Below are positions 11,169-23,376 of a DNA stretch of 64,000 nt, piece after piece. The translations under genes were made by a program, and so were the position numbers. Within the stretch, counting starts at the first letter, position 1. Each line of letters begins with the position of its first letter. The DNA is from Neocallimastix lanati (nom. inval.). Taxonomy: Eukaryota > Neocallimastigomycota > Neocallimastigomycetes > Neocallimastigales > Neocallimastigaceae. The DNA lies in assembly GCA_016946835.1 (NCBI GenBank), contig JACVTC010000070.1:757501-821500 (forward strand), given 5' to 3'. The notes below the pieces were generated by a model, which searched no databases, was not told the origin of the DNA, and saw only the letters and a program-made list of their open reading frames with translations.

Positions 11169-12344
11169 AATAGTAAATTAATACTTATTTGATTTATATT
11201 ATAATAGGTCATTACAATTTACAAAATTAAGATATTTACATGAATATTAATACTAGTTGTGGCTTATATACCAAATAATGAAATTTATTAACAACGAGAA
11301 AATAATGTATTTCAAATATATTATTATATATTAAATTTAATTTATTTTAATAACAAGATTATTTCAATATAACATTGACATTTATTATAATCAATTTCAT
11401 TATATTCTAACATTAATAAATCAATAATATGTAAAAAAAATTAATTATTTAAATATTAAATACTTCTGTATTAAAAAATGTTATACATAATTTTTAATTA
11501 TAAATAATTAATTTTTTTAATTATAAATAATTTATTTTTTTTCTAAAACAAAAAAAAGAAAAAAAAAATTAATTAGTGCAATATTTTTTTTCAAAAATTA
11601 ATTTATATATTAAATACATTTCATTTCATTTCGAATATAGGAAATAATATATATCAATTAAATATAAGGTTTATTAAACATATAAAAAATAAAAAAGAAA
11701 AAAAATAAAATAAATAAAAGGAAGTTTATATAATATTAAATTATAATATTTTTTATTTTTTTTTTCCATGATATAATAATTTTTTTTTTTTTTAAAAAAA
11801 AAGAAACAATATATATTAACTGTATTTGTAAATAAGTTTTCATTTATTTACTTTCTAATATATTAATTAATTAGATTTAAATTTTTTCTATATTAAAGTA
11901 AATAAATGAAAACTTATTTAAAACAATTTTGTTTAAAACAATATGATGAAGTTGTCATGTTCAGTATCTCTTATTGGGAGAGGTTATATTTATTTATTTA
12001 TTTATTTATGTAATTTATTTATATAATTTTATTTATAATTTAATTTATTTATTTATTTATATATTTATTTTATAATATAAATTTATTTAATTAAACACTA
12101 AATTTTATAAATTCATATTTCAATAATATTATTAAACTAATTTTATTAATATAATATATTTGATTTAACCAATAACATTACTATTTTGTTTGTTGCAATT
12201 TCAAAGAATAAATATAAAGAAAAAGTATATAATACCATTTAATTATAAACTATTTTAAAATAATAATTATTTAGCTAAATATTATATTATATAAATAATA
12301 AAAATATTTATAATAACTATAACATGTAAAAATATAATAAAATA
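9901..12344. other. A/T-rich spacer
   Basis: Simple sequence including (TTATTTAATTA) repeats at 10158-10210, direct repeats of AAAGAATATTTTATTTT at about 10558-10605 and an (AAAT)n run at 11120-11170. A GTCATGTTCAGTATCTC patch at 11951-11985 is slightly richer in G+C but has no assignable feature. Confidence 0.5.
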
Positions 12345-12470
12345 TAATAAAATAAAATAAAATAAAATAAAATAAAATAAAAATATAATAAAAATATAAT
12401 AAAATATAATAAAATAAAATAAAAATATAATAAAATAAAATAAAATAAAATAAAATAAAATAAAAAAATT
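12345..12470. repeat. (AAAAT)n / (AAAATAT)n microsatellite
   Basis: Runs of AAAAT and AATATAAT units, imperfect. A 35-bp unit starting TTTATTTTTATGTAATTATT then repeats three times at about 12580-12670. Confidence 0.75.
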
Positions 12471-12875
12471 ATCAAAAAGATATAAATTTAATATTTAATA
12501 ATTATTATTAAATATACAAATATGTTACTACACATATTTGTTTTATATCAAATCAAGTGATAATTTAACCCTTATTAATTTATTTTTATGTAATTATTAA
12601 TAAAATAATTTATTTTTATGTAATTATTAATAAAATTATTTATTTTTATGTAATTATTAATAAAATAATTTATTAATAATTAAAGTTTTTATTTTCATTT
12701 TATAGCAGAAAATCATTAATAATACAATAAAATTTTATTTTTAAAATAATATTGATTAATTTGTTTATGGAAAATTTGATATTAATTTATTTTTATTGAA
12801 TACTATAATCAAAAAACTTTAAAAAAAATATATAAATAAATAATTTCGTTTGTTATAATTTTGATATAATTACGG

Positions 12876-12877
<2 letters not shown>
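12471..12877. other. A/T-rich spacer
   Basis: Contains the three 35-bp direct repeats near 12580-12670. No coding signal. Confidence 0.5.

Positions 12878-12963
<86 letters not shown>
12878..12963. repeat. (TTA)n microsatellite
   Basis: About 27 uninterrupted ATT/TTA triplets. Confidence 0.95.
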
Positions 12964-12964
<1 letters not shown>

Positions 12965-13718
12965 TTTATTTCATTTTCAAATATTATTATTGCTTATATA
13001 ATAATAAACGATTTAACAAAAATGTATATAAACAATTAAATAATTAAAAAAGGTAATTAATAATTAATTAATAAATTTTTAATTTTCTTTTTGGAATTGA
13101 AATTTAGAAGAATTACTTTAATTTTTCATAATTACTATTATATTTACTGACTTTCCTAAAAAGATCAAAAAAAGAGTTTTTATTGTTTCTAGTATTTTTT
13201 TTTTTTTTTTTTTTTTATAGTTGGTGTTACAAAGTACAAAACATTAATTTATAATAAAATTTTAATTTTTAATTAAATTAAATAATATTTATTGAATAAT
13301 TTAATTTTTTTTTTTTTTTTTTTTGGCTTCTATTGAAATATATATCAATACTATATATAGTATTGATATATTTAAATAACAATTTGTACTTTCATTTATA
13401 AAATGGTAAATTTTATAAGGTTATTATAAAATGTTAAAGTTATGGTAATATATATATATAAAAATATATATAAATGAAATGTTATCTTCTATTTTACTTT
13501 TTTTTAAAATAAAAAAATTAAAAAAATATTAAAAAAATAAAATCAATAAAAAAAAAAAAAAAAGTACAAATAGTACAATAACAATAAAATATATCTTATT
13601 ATAATAATTATTAATTTATTAATTTATAAAAAATATTATATTTGATAATAAAAAGATATAAATAGAAATAAATATATATTTAAATATAAAAGTATGAAAA
13701 TTAAATTATAAAATAAAA
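12964..13718. other. upstream region of the CotH gene
   Basis: A/T-rich with T runs at 13198-13216 and 13306-13324 and a palindromic ATATCAATACTATATATAGTATTGATAT core around 13343-13370. No promoter element can be named with confidence. Confidence 0.4.
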
Positions 13719-15119
13719 ATGGTATTAATATTTTTTATTACTTTTATAAGCTGTGGTAAATATATATATATTTTTTATATAAAAATAGTTTATATAATTT
13801 TTTTTCCTTTATTTAAAAAATAAAAAGAATATTAATAAAAATATTAAACAAGAACAATAATAATAATTTTTTTTGTTTTATTTTAATTATGTTTATTATA
13901 TACATAACTTTCATATCGTACAATTTAAGTTTATGGTGTTTTATCCATAACACCATTTATTAATAAAGGCCAGCGTGCTGAATTTTTTGAATTAACAGAT
14001 AATGAAGTTGGTGTGATAAGAGTGACTTTACCTGATAAAGAATTTATTACATTAAAGAGATCTTCAAATTATAGAGGTTTAGGAACAGGTGAAATGAAGA
14101 TTCAGTATTTTGGAGATAGTGCACAGGAATATTTCGGTCAGATTGAAAGAATTGTAGAAAATTTAAAAGAAATAAATTTTAATAAAATTTATCCTGGTTA
14201 CAATTTTACTGAGGAATTAAAAGAATTAAAAATTAACGTTAAAGGTTATCCTACTATCAATGTTGACAAGATATTAAATGGAATAGACACTAATCTTTAT
14301 AATTATTATGATTATGATATATTTTATAATAATTCAGAACTATTTCCAATATTTCTTATTCAAAGCAATAAAAATTTTAATTTAATAGAAATTTATTCAG
14401 TTATGGCAAGTTTAAAAATGACTGATCTTTCAAAAATTAGTAGATCTTTAAGAGAAAATTTTATTTCACAATTTCAAAGTCTTTATTATCTTATTATTGC
14501 TCCTACTAAATATATGTTAGAATATGCTGAACTTAATTCAGATGATGAATCATGCTTGAATTATATATCTTCCACTATGTCTAAAGTTGTTAAATCTAAT
14601 GAAATTGATAGTGAATTTTATAATAAGATAAAAAAAATATTAGATAAATTTAATTATTTTGAGGAAAACTTCAGTAATAATTATATTGATAGTTATGAAG
14701 AATATAATAATTATGAAGAATATAATTATGAAGAAAATAATTATGGCGATAATATTAATTTTAATGAATATAATAATTATGAGAATAATAATAATTATGA
14801 ATATTATAATAATAATAATAATGATGATGATAATAATAACAACGTTGAAGATAATTACAGCTTTGAAAATGATTTTAATTATGAAAATAACAACATTGAA
14901 GGTAGTACAGGTGATAATGAAGAAGAGTTTGAAGATTATTATGTTGATTTTGAATTTAAAACTAAAAATGCTACTATGATTGTTGAACTTAATGGGTATA
15001 TTATTATTTTTGCTATTATCTATTTAATATATATATATTAATATAAAATATTAATATTAAATATATTTTTTATATTACATTATTTTTTTATTTTTTTTAT
15101 TTCTTTATTTTTATTTCTT

Positions 15120-15164
<45 letters not shown>

Positions 15165-16472
15165 TTTTTTATTTCTTTATTCTTATTTCTTTATTTTTTT
15201 TTCATTTTTTTTCATTTTTTTTTGTATAATTATTAATATTTTCTATGAAGGGAGCAAAAGAATTTTGATAAAGTTACATTTTCTTTAGGTGGTGAATATT
15301 CTCGTACATTTTCAAAACCAGGATTTAATTTAAAAATTCGTGGAGATAAAGAATTATATGGTCGTAAACAATTTAAACTTCGTTCAGACTGTAATGAAGC
15401 TACATATATGAGAACTAAAATTGCATCAGATATTCATAATCGTTTGGGTATTCCTTCAGTTTCAGCAAATTATGTTACATTATATATTAATGGTGAATAC
15501 ATGGGTTTATATATTATAATGGATGTTTATAAATTATCATGGGTGGAATATGTATATGGTGAAAAGAATTCTACTTCATTATATCAGTGTAATGGACCAT
15601 CTGATTTAACTTTAAATTCAGCTTATAGTTGTAGTAATGAAAATGATGATGTGGAAATAGAAAATCAGGAATGGATTGACTTATTAACTACATTAGATAA
15701 TGCTCAATATGCTTCTGATATTGAAAAAATTTTTGATGTCGATCATTTCTTAAAGGAAATGGCTCTTGAATATTTATTTGGTTCTTGGGATCATATTCTT
15801 CGTCATGCTCATAACTTCTATATGTATAAACAAAAAAATGGAAAATGGATATATTTATCCCACGACTTCGATCATGATCTTGGACAAGATATTGATATAG
15901 ACTTTAGAAATCATATTTATGTTGATGTACCAGATATATTATATAATTCCAAAGATTATTTCTATCCAGATTATTCTTTTGCTAAATGGGTAAATGATGT
16001 TCATATTGTTGATATTTTAATTTTAAAAGATTCTAGACGTTTCGATAAAATATTAAAAGATATTGTCAGAAAAGTTTTTAATCCAGCAACCCTTTATCCA
16101 CATATTGATGAAATTAAGGAATTCATAAGACCTTATGTTGTTTTAGATAAAACTTCTGATGCTAAGGGTAAATATCCAGGAAGAATTAATAAAAAGGCTT
16201 CTGATTTTATTTCTTTAGCTCAGTGGGATGCAAATGTTGAATTTACATCTGTTAAAACTCCTGATTTTTTTGGATATGGATTAAAATATTGGATTCTTTC
16301 AAAATACAGATATGTTTGTAAGACATATGGTATAAAATGTGATTCAACATATATGAATGAAAACTATAAATATTCAATTAATAAAGAAGTTGAATTCCAT
16401 GGCTATTACAAAAATATTTCAGATTCTTCTTCATCAATAACTTTAATCGAAACAACATCGTCCATTCATTAA
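13719..16472 (+). CDS. CotH-kinase-like secreted protein, three exons
   Basis: Proposed gene model: exon 1 13719-13755, intron 13756-13929 (GTAAAT...AAG), exon 2 13930-14995, intron 14996-15250 (GTATAT...AAG), exon 3 15251-16472, giving 774 aa in one frame. Residues 1-15 are a signal peptide (MVLIFFITFISCVYG). The body matches anaerobic-fungal CotH proteins: ATMIVELNG at the exon 2/3 join, then FDKVTFSLGGEYS, FNLKIRG, YGRKQFKLRSD, ATYMRTKIASDIHNRLG, YMGLYIIMD, LEYLFGSWDHI and the acidic HDFDHDLGQD (Asp573 and Asp575), which fits the kinase metal-binding site. Residues about 258-336 are an Asn/Tyr/Glu-rich insert unusual for the family. CotH proteins of gut fungi often carry dockerins; the one here lies past the stop and out of frame. 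The known activity of CotH is protein phosphorylation in Bacillus spores; the role in fungi is unknown. Confidence 0.8.
13756..13929 (+). other. intron 1 of the CotH gene
   Basis: Donor CTGTG|GTAAAT and acceptor TTTAAG|TTTATGG join the signal peptide codons (phase 1, G+TT = Val) to the open frame that runs into VLSITPFINKGQRAEF. Without it, exon 1 has no continuation and the second exon has no start. The boundary is inferred from frame and signal peptide logic. Confidence 0.65.
14996..15250 (+). other. intron 2 of the CotH gene
   Basis: Donor AATGG|GTATAT and acceptor CTATGAAG|GGAGCAAAAG restore the frame (phase 2) in the middle of the conserved stretch VELNG-EQKNFDKVTFSLGG. The intron includes a long T-run (about 15122-15159), so a polypyrimidine stretch is well upstream of the acceptor. 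Confidence 0.75.
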
Positions 16473-16785
16473 TTAATCAAAAACAACTACAACAACTACA
16501 ACAATTACAACAATTACAACACAACTACAACAATTACAACAATTACAACACAACTACAACAATTACAACAACTATAATAACTACAACAACTTCAACTACA
16601 ACAATTACTATCCCAATAGAAGCTGTTAGTCAAAAATATAATTGTTTAACTAAACCAAAAAATGATAATTGTTGGTTTAAATAATTAGGTTATAAGTGTT
16701 GTAAGGGATGTAAGATTTATATGAATGATTATAATGGTTCTTGGGGGTATTGAATCAATAGAATAGTGTGGTATTCTATCTTATT
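16473..16785 (+). pseudogene. Thr-rich linker and decayed fungal dockerin downstream of CotH
   Basis: Right after the CotH stop, (ACA/ACT/ATT)n units at 16483-16612 translate as a Thr/Ile-rich linker in one frame and Gln/Leu in another. From 16619 the frame reads PIEAVSQKYNC, then NCWFK, a stop, LGYKCCKGC, IYMNDYNGSWGY, a stop and VWYSI. This is the order of the fungal dockerin (CBM10-type, cellulosome-docking): CW..LGY.CC..C.....D..G.WG.EN..WCG. Two stops and loss of the terminal WCG, plus the shift against the CotH frame, make it non-functional as written. It implies the ancestral CotH protein was dockerin-tagged. Confidence 0.72.
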
Positions 16786-18775
16786 GTAATAAGAAATAAA
16801 GGAATGATACAAATTTCACCTAATTAAATAAAAGTAATAATTATATACATATATATCATAAATTTACAATATACATTAAATAATAATAACTACTTTAAAA
16901 TAATTATTATAAAAATTAATAAAGAAAAATAATAAGATTAAAACTATATATATATAATAATAATAAAAAAAAATAATTAAAATAAAATAAGAAAATTAAA
17001 AGTTATAAAAATAATAAAAAATAATAAAAAAAAAATAATAAATAATTAAAATAAAAAAAGAAAATAAAAAATTATAAAAATAAAAAAGTTTGGATAAGAC
17101 AAAGTTAAATATATATATATTCAATATAGAAAATTAGAATATAATCATCTTTATACTAATTTTATTTTAAATATAATAATTAAAAATAATAATAATAAAT
17201 GAAAAATATATATATATATATATATATATAAATAATAATAATAATAATAATAAATAATAATAATAATAATAATAATTATAATTATAATTATAATAATAAT
17301 AATAATAAAAACAAAAAATAAGAATAATTTAATAGAATTAAAATTTTGAAAAATAAAATTACAATTAAAAGTTAAATATATTTAATTATTTTATTTTAAG
17401 AATATTTATGTCGTTTTTGTTGTTAAGCGTATAATTAAAATATTGAAATATTTAATTGTTATTTATTTATTATATAAGAAGTTTTTTATTTTCAAATTAT
17501 TTTTGTTAAGTTTGAGAGGTATAATAGTTTATATATATATATTTTCATCTTCATTAAAATAAATTAAATAATACAATTATTTTTGATTGTATACTACACT
17601 CTCTCACTATATTCATAATAATAAAGATTATTTTTACGAAACTTTAAAAATTTAATAGAAAAAAATAATCCTCTATTTCATTTTCTAAATATATATATGT
17701 TTCTATTTATAATTATTGTATTTTTTTATGATAAAAATAAGTAATGAATAATAAATATTGATAAAATTTATATATAATAATTATAATTATCAATAATAGT
17801 AATACTATTAATAATAATATATAAAAATTGTAATAATAATAATATAATAATATAATATTCTTTATATTAATAATATCAATACCCTTTTAATTATTTGGTA
17901 ATTTAAATTTATTTAAAGTATTATTTTTATTAGAGAAGGAATGTATAACCAATATATATTTCTATTAATTAAAACATAAAAATATGTTATTGCTATTATT
18001 TCAATATAATAATTAGAGAGATATTATAGTTTATATAATAATTATTTAAAATAATTATAATTGTTTTGACGTTATAAACTATTAGTAAAAAGAGTGTTAT
18101 AAATGAAAGTTTCTATTGAAAAGAAAAAATTGATAACAGGATATATTATAATGCTATTTTATATATATATATATATATTTAGTAAATATTAGTACTTTTA
18201 TAAACTTATTTATTATTTATATAGTTGGTTATTTATTTTTGTATTTTATTCAGAATTTTTTTTTTTTTTTTATTTTATTTCTTATATGAAATTTTAAACA
18301 TAAATTTTTATGTTAAAATAATCTTTTTAAAACATTTATTTAATTTATAATATATAAAACTTTATATATAGTAATAAATTAAATTATTTTGTCTTATATA
18401 TTTTTATATTAATATATTTATATTAAATTAATGTTAACACTAAAAGGATTTTTAATATTTTCTATATAATAGGAATTTTTTTTTTATAATAATTTAATAT
18501 ATTTATATATAAATTTTATATATTTTAATAAGGTTTATAATAACAATTAATATTTTTTTTTACTTGTGTATCCTCTTAAGGGCATGGAAATATTGAGGTA
18601 CAACAATTAATAGAATTATTAATTGAATTATTAATATATTGAATGCTTTATATTATCTTATAACATTATTTATTATGATATTAATATTATGGAAATTAAT
18701 ATACTTTTAATGAGAACTTCTTAATATAATATGTAAGATAAAAAAAAAAAAAAAGAAGTTAATTAAATTTTATTA
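16786..18775. other. A/T-rich spacer
   Basis: Long simple-sequence DNA including (TA)n at 17212-17230 and (AAT)n at 17230-17310. No convincing gene or RNA. Confidence 0.5.
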
Positions 18776-18948
18776 TTATAAGTTAAAATTTTTATTATAG
18801 CATATATATATGTTTAAAAAAAAAATAATTAAAAAATAAAAAAAAAATAAAAAAAAAAATAAAAAAAAAAAAAAAAAAATAAAAAAAATAAAAAAAAAAT
18901 AAAAAAAAAATAAAAAAAAAATAAATATATATAATATATATAACATTA
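18776..18948. repeat. poly(A)/AAAATA tract
   Basis: A/T-only run that opens a 112-codon minus-strand frame made almost only of Phe, Leu, Ile and Tyr. This is a composition artefact. Confidence 0.7.
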
Positions 18949-19240
18949 TACAAATAAAAGAAATAAATAAAAATATAAAATATAAAAAATAAAATAAATA
19001 TAAAATAAAATTTATTAATATAGAATTAAAATAAATTAATAAATAAATACAAATAAAAGAAATAAATAAAAATATAAATACAAATAAAAGAAATAAATAA
19101 AAATATAAATACAAATAAAAGAAATAAATAAAAATATAAATACAAATAAAAGAAATAAATAAAAATATAAAATATAAAAAATAAAGTAAAAAAAAAAATA
19201 AAATTTATTAATATAGAATTAAAATAAATAAATAAATAAA
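18949..19240. repeat. 31-bp minisatellite with flanking direct repeat
   Basis: Units beginning ACAAATAAAAGAAATAAATA start at 19049, 19080, 19111 and 19142, with another at 18949. A second block, AAATTTATTAATATAGAATT, occurs at about 19009 and 19201, bracketing the array. This suggests a larger compound unit has duplicated. Confidence 0.85.
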
Positions 19241-19399
19241 CTGTAATAGATACTTTAAAATAAAATGTTACCTAAAATAACAATTTTATTAAAATATTTA
19301 TTATTATAAAATTTAATCATTATATCTATAACCAACGCAAAAAAAATGCTTTTTAAAAAAACAATAAGGAAATGATATAAAAAGTGAAACAATAGATTT

Positions 19400-20418
19400 C
19401 TTTAAAAGTTATTCTATAATCGAAATAGAATCAGTTTACCAAAGTTCTTTATATGAAAAAGAAAATCAAACATGTGAATTTTTTTCTGGAGATGAAGAAG
19501 ACGAGAACAACCTAGAAGAAACGGATGTAAGTGAAATTGAAATTGAAATTGAAAATAAAAGTGAAAATGAAAAAGAATAATCAAATGTAAATGTAAATGA
19601 ATTAGAAACTGAAACGAGTCAAAGTTTTATCACATTTTCAACTGAAAAAGAATTTTTAGATGATGTCATTAAAACTACTAATACTGAAACTGTGACTTCC
19701 ACTTCTACTGAAACTATTTTTAATACTTACAATAGTCCAAAGATCATCATCACTTCAACCTCAACAGCTTCATTGACTACTTCTATTATTTATATTATTT
19801 CTACTATTACAAAACCGTCTTCTACTAATGAAGATACCACTACCACAACCACTACTACAATACCAATATCAATCAATGAAATATCTGAAATTATTTCTGA
19901 AACTTCTACTTCTATTTGGGCTTAGAATTCCTTAGAGGATATTCATCCAACTAATAGTATTGATAAAGATGATTTGCCATTGATACATTATCAAATTACT
20001 TTTAAGGTTACTCCTATCGAAAACAATAAGGAAAATTTTACTTCACTTAAAAAAGCAATATTCTAATTATTTCACTGAAGAACATTATAAGAAAGCAGAC
20101 TATTATGAACATTGCTTGTTAATTAATTTAGCTCTTATTGATTTACCAAACGAAATTAAAAATATTATCACTGAAAACTTACATTTAATGAATGAACGTC
20201 AATTAGATGAATTTAAAGATAATGACTTTCAAGGTTTCGTTAAATATTTCCCATTGTATAAATCTCTCCAGCACGGTAGTTTAGCCATTGTTACCAACTA
20301 TTATAATGAAAAAGGAGATATTCTTTACGTTAAATCAAACGACAATATATTAAAGATTATTAAAGACCAATACTGCTCTTTAATTACTGATATATTCAAA
20401 AAAGTCAATTTCTGTTAA
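19400..20418 (+). pseudogene. broken Thr-rich gene, family not recognised
   Basis: Coding-like sequence with two in-frame stops and one frameshift. It begins with an acidic segment (SGDEEDENNLEETDVSEIE, near 19486-19542), a stop near 19579, then a Thr/Ser-rich tract with runs such as TTTTTTTT, which suggests a glycosylated linker. A stop follows at 19923, then DIHPTNSIDKDDLPLIHYQ. After a 1-nt shift near 20065 comes an ordinary globular stretch of about 110 residues containing LINLALIDLPNEIKNII, FQGFVKYFPLYKSLQHGS and a KSNDNIL.IIKDQYC end. Codon use and complexity differ sharply from the flanks, so this was a gene. I do not recognise the globular part. No signal peptide is visible at the present 5' end. 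Confidence 0.6.
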
Positions 20419-20748
20419 GACTAAAACTACTACAATGATTACAACTCATACACTTGAAAAAATGCCTGAATACACAACCTTTTACTATTTAGAGATAAAA
20501 ATTAAAAGAATATTATAAGTAATAATTTAGCATGTAAATTTAAAAATTAAAAGTTGAAAATTAACCATGAATTTAATTAATGGTAGTAACAAAAATTATA
20601 TTAATTATGAAATGATAAAGTACACTCAGGTTCGGTTCTTTTAAAATTTGTACTTTTAAACCGGGGAAACAATTTATGTATTTTATGAAAATTTATTTTT
20701 ATTTAAATTTTATTAATAAGAAGAATTACATATCATTATTTAAAATAA
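20419..20748. other. spacer downstream of the Thr-rich pseudogene
   Basis: Includes a small G+C-richer patch at 20623-20668 with an imperfect inverted repeat (CGGTTCTTTTAAAA / TTTTAAACCG). No assignable function. Confidence 0.4.
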
Positions 20749-20749
20749 A

Positions 20750-20935
20750 AACTAATAATTTATTTCTAAAACTAATATTTATTTCTAAAACTAATATTTA
20801 TTTCTAAAACTAATATTTATTTCTAAAACTAATATTTATTTCTAAAACTAATATTTATTTCTAAAACTAATATTTATTTCTAAAACTAATATTTATTTCT
20901 AAAACTAATATTTATTTCTAAAACTAATATTTATT
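20750..20935. repeat. 19-bp minisatellite, about ten copies
   Basis: CTAATATTTATTTCTAAAA repeats head to tail with almost no variation, implying recent expansion. Confidence 0.95.
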
Positions 20936-21189
20936 CTTATACTTTGATCTCAAGAATACTTTAATCTAGTATTTATTTTTCTTGGACAGATATTAAACTA
21001 TTTCTAGTATTTTTCTCTTTTATAATTATTTACTATAATAAAGTTTTCCTATATTAAAGTATAAATATTAATTTACTTTCATTAATTATCAAATTAAATA
21101 ATAAAAATATATAAATTAATTTTGTTAAAAATAATGATTGCTCATACTAATAAATAAATTAAATTAAAATATAAATAAAATAAACAATG
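20936..21189. other. A/T-rich spacer
   Basis: No feature beyond simple sequence. Two imperfect TCTAGTATTTATT/TCTAGTATTTTTCTC echoes at 20965 and 21004. Confidence 0.4.
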
Positions 21190-21385
21190 AAATAAATTTC
21201 ATTGTATAATAAAAGTATAAAAATAAAAGAACATATCTTGTTTATAAGAAAACATAACAATAATAATATAATATAAATAACGCAATAATTAAAATATACT
21301 AAATAAAAAACATATCTTTAACAAAACTCATAAATATCTTTTTAATGAAAATTAAGTGTCTCTTAAATTTTGTTTTTTAACAGAT
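21190..21385 (+). repeat. LTR-like repeat, copy 1 (pairs with 32069-32262)
   Basis: About 190 bp aligns almost continuously with 32069-32262 in the same orientation. Shared blocks are AAATTTCATTGT, an AAGTATAAA TATA-like box, ATATCTTGTTT..AAGAAAACATA, CGCAATAATTAAAATATACT, ATCTTTAACAAAACTCATAA and GTGTCTCTT/ATGTCTCTT..TTTTGTTTTTTAA. The TATA box followed by a small hairpin fits an LTR promoter/R region. It lies 1.1 kb before the copia gag, so it may be the remains of that element's 5' LTR. That link is inference. Confidence 0.65.
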
Positions 21386-22509
21386 TAAGAGTCTCAGTCA
21401 TACCTGTTGAGAATTTCATTAAAGTTTTAAATTTTAAATATACTTACTTATTAATAAATTAAACATAAATAAAACATAAATAAATAAATAAAACAATGTT
21501 TTACAAATACTAATTTTTTTTTTTTATTTTTCTATTTCTTGAACATATACACATCAGAAATTACTCAATTTTGAAAATTACAAATAAACAGTAATTCTTC
21601 AAACATATAAGTATTGAATATTAAAAACATATAAATCATTGAAAGATAAAAGATAATAAAATATATATATAAAAAATTGAAAAGATATAGTATAAAAATT
21701 AATAAAATTGAAAAGATATGAAATAAAATTTATAGAGAATAAAAAAATAAAGTCAGATCTATAATTTTAAGCTGAAGGATAAAATAAAAAAATATATATA
21801 AATAATATATCTATGGTCAACAATAAATGTTTAAGTTGAAGGTTATAAATTAAAGGAGTATGAAATAAAACTAAAAATAGATATTTAAACAAAAAAATAA
21901 AATAAACTCCAAATTAAATAATAAATTTAAAAGTCAGTTATATATAATCATTGAAAGAAAAATGAAATATAATAATAAAAGAATTATTATAAAAACACTA
22001 ATCAATAATATATAATGGTTAAAAAAATGAACAATAATATATAATTATAAAATAAGTAAGGAAGATAATAATATAAATCAATCAAAATAATAATTTAATA
22101 TAAATAGAATTACTAAAAAAAATAGAATTTTAATTATAGAATTGTTATCATTAACACTAACGATATAACTAACCAACACAATAAAGTTAATCATATAAAT
22201 AATAATATCATTCATAATATATATAAATATAAAGGTTATTTTTAATATAAATATTTATATTAAAAGTTTTATTTATATTAAATTAATTAAATGACAAATT
22301 AAATGTTCAAATCAACATTCATCAAATCAACAAAAAATTTATATTCATTATAAAAATATAAAATTTGTTTAAATACATATTTATCCATATACATAATTAT
22401 ATCATTCAAAATGTATAAAAAGACAACAAGAAAACTCAATTTTTTTATTCTTTAATTTAAAATATATATATATTAATTAAATCGTTTTAAACAATAATTA
22501 CAGTATTAA
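21386..22509. other. possible leader of the copia relic
   Basis: Starts with a more complex patch (GATTAAGAGTCTCAGTCATA, 21385-21404) and continues as A/T-rich DNA to the gag frame. A primer-binding site could not be identified. Confidence 0.35.
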
Positions 22510-22510
22510 T

Positions 22511-23376
22511 TCATTCAAAGTGTCAAGATCATCTAGAAATAATAATTTTCGCCTTATAGATATCACTGATGATATCTTACCCAAAGGGATTCAGTTCAAC
22601 TACTTGGAAAACTTCAACAATGTGTGTGAATTAACTCAAGAAAATTTTCAATATTGGAGACCCAATATCCTATATCTACTTACATTCAATAATATATTAA
22701 TTCTCCTGTTGTGAAGAAAATTAAAAGGCGCGATATCACTGACAATATAGAAAACTATATAATAGACAATTTTGATAGGTTCTTAGTGTAGGCTCCAAAC
22801 ACTATTATGGAGGACATAAAGAAAGATATTCTCGTCAAGTGGATTATTACCAACAGCCTTGGCGAAAAAACAAAAGCACTACTTAAGAGTCACAACAAAA
22901 CCGCTTATCAAATATGGCAATTTCTTCAAGAGTCTTTCACTTTAGACATTGAACATAAAAAGATAATCCTAAAAGAAAAACTAAATTTATTACAGTTCAA
23001 TATGGAGGATGACATTCATATTTTTGTCGCATATCTCCAAAATATGATAGAAGAACTAGAGAACATAGATTCCACCATGGCAGATAATGTAAAGGTAGGA
23101 ATCTTAGACAGAGCCCTTCCAGAAGATCTAAAATGAATCAACGTTTTCCAGTTTAATAATAATTGGAAAGAATGCTGTACCTACGTGAAGAATGATTCCG
23201 GATATTGTATACTCAAAGTTGAAAAGGAGATACTAGTACTAAAGTCAAAAAACGTTTTCAACCTTTAAACCAAGATCATCCAAATCCATAAGAAACCAAA
23301 ACACAAATTAAGACGAAGGAATGCAAGATGCTTTCTTTGTGGAAAATACGGCCATTATCATAAAGAATGTTTCTAA
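22511..23376 (+). pseudogene. copia gag with CCHC zinc knuckle
   Basis: The first part (22520-22714) has NFQYWRPNILYLLT, the usual copia gag W-x3-L motif. After a break, 22807-23136 carries the UBN2-type gag stretch (KSHNKTAYQIWQFLQESF, EELENIDSTMADN, LDRALPEDLK). In another frame the CCHC knuckle CFLCGKYGHYHKEC spans about 23327-23368. At least two frameshifts and stops. Confidence 0.8.

Noticed and set aside
14659-14979. 106-codon plus frame overlapping the CotH exon
   Set aside because: Out-of-frame shadow of the Asn/Tyr/Glu-rich insert.
18776-19114. 112-codon minus-strand hydrophobic frame resembling a membrane protein
   Set aside because: Arises from A/T-only repeats and a minisatellite; only Phe, Leu, Ile, Tyr and Ser.
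20623-20668. Hairpin after the Thr-rich pseudogene as a terminator
   Set aside because: Pairing is imperfect, and intrinsic hairpin terminators do not apply to Pol II genes.
20750-20935. CRISPR-like array
   Set aside because: Units are contiguous 19-mers without spacers, and the context is eukaryotic.
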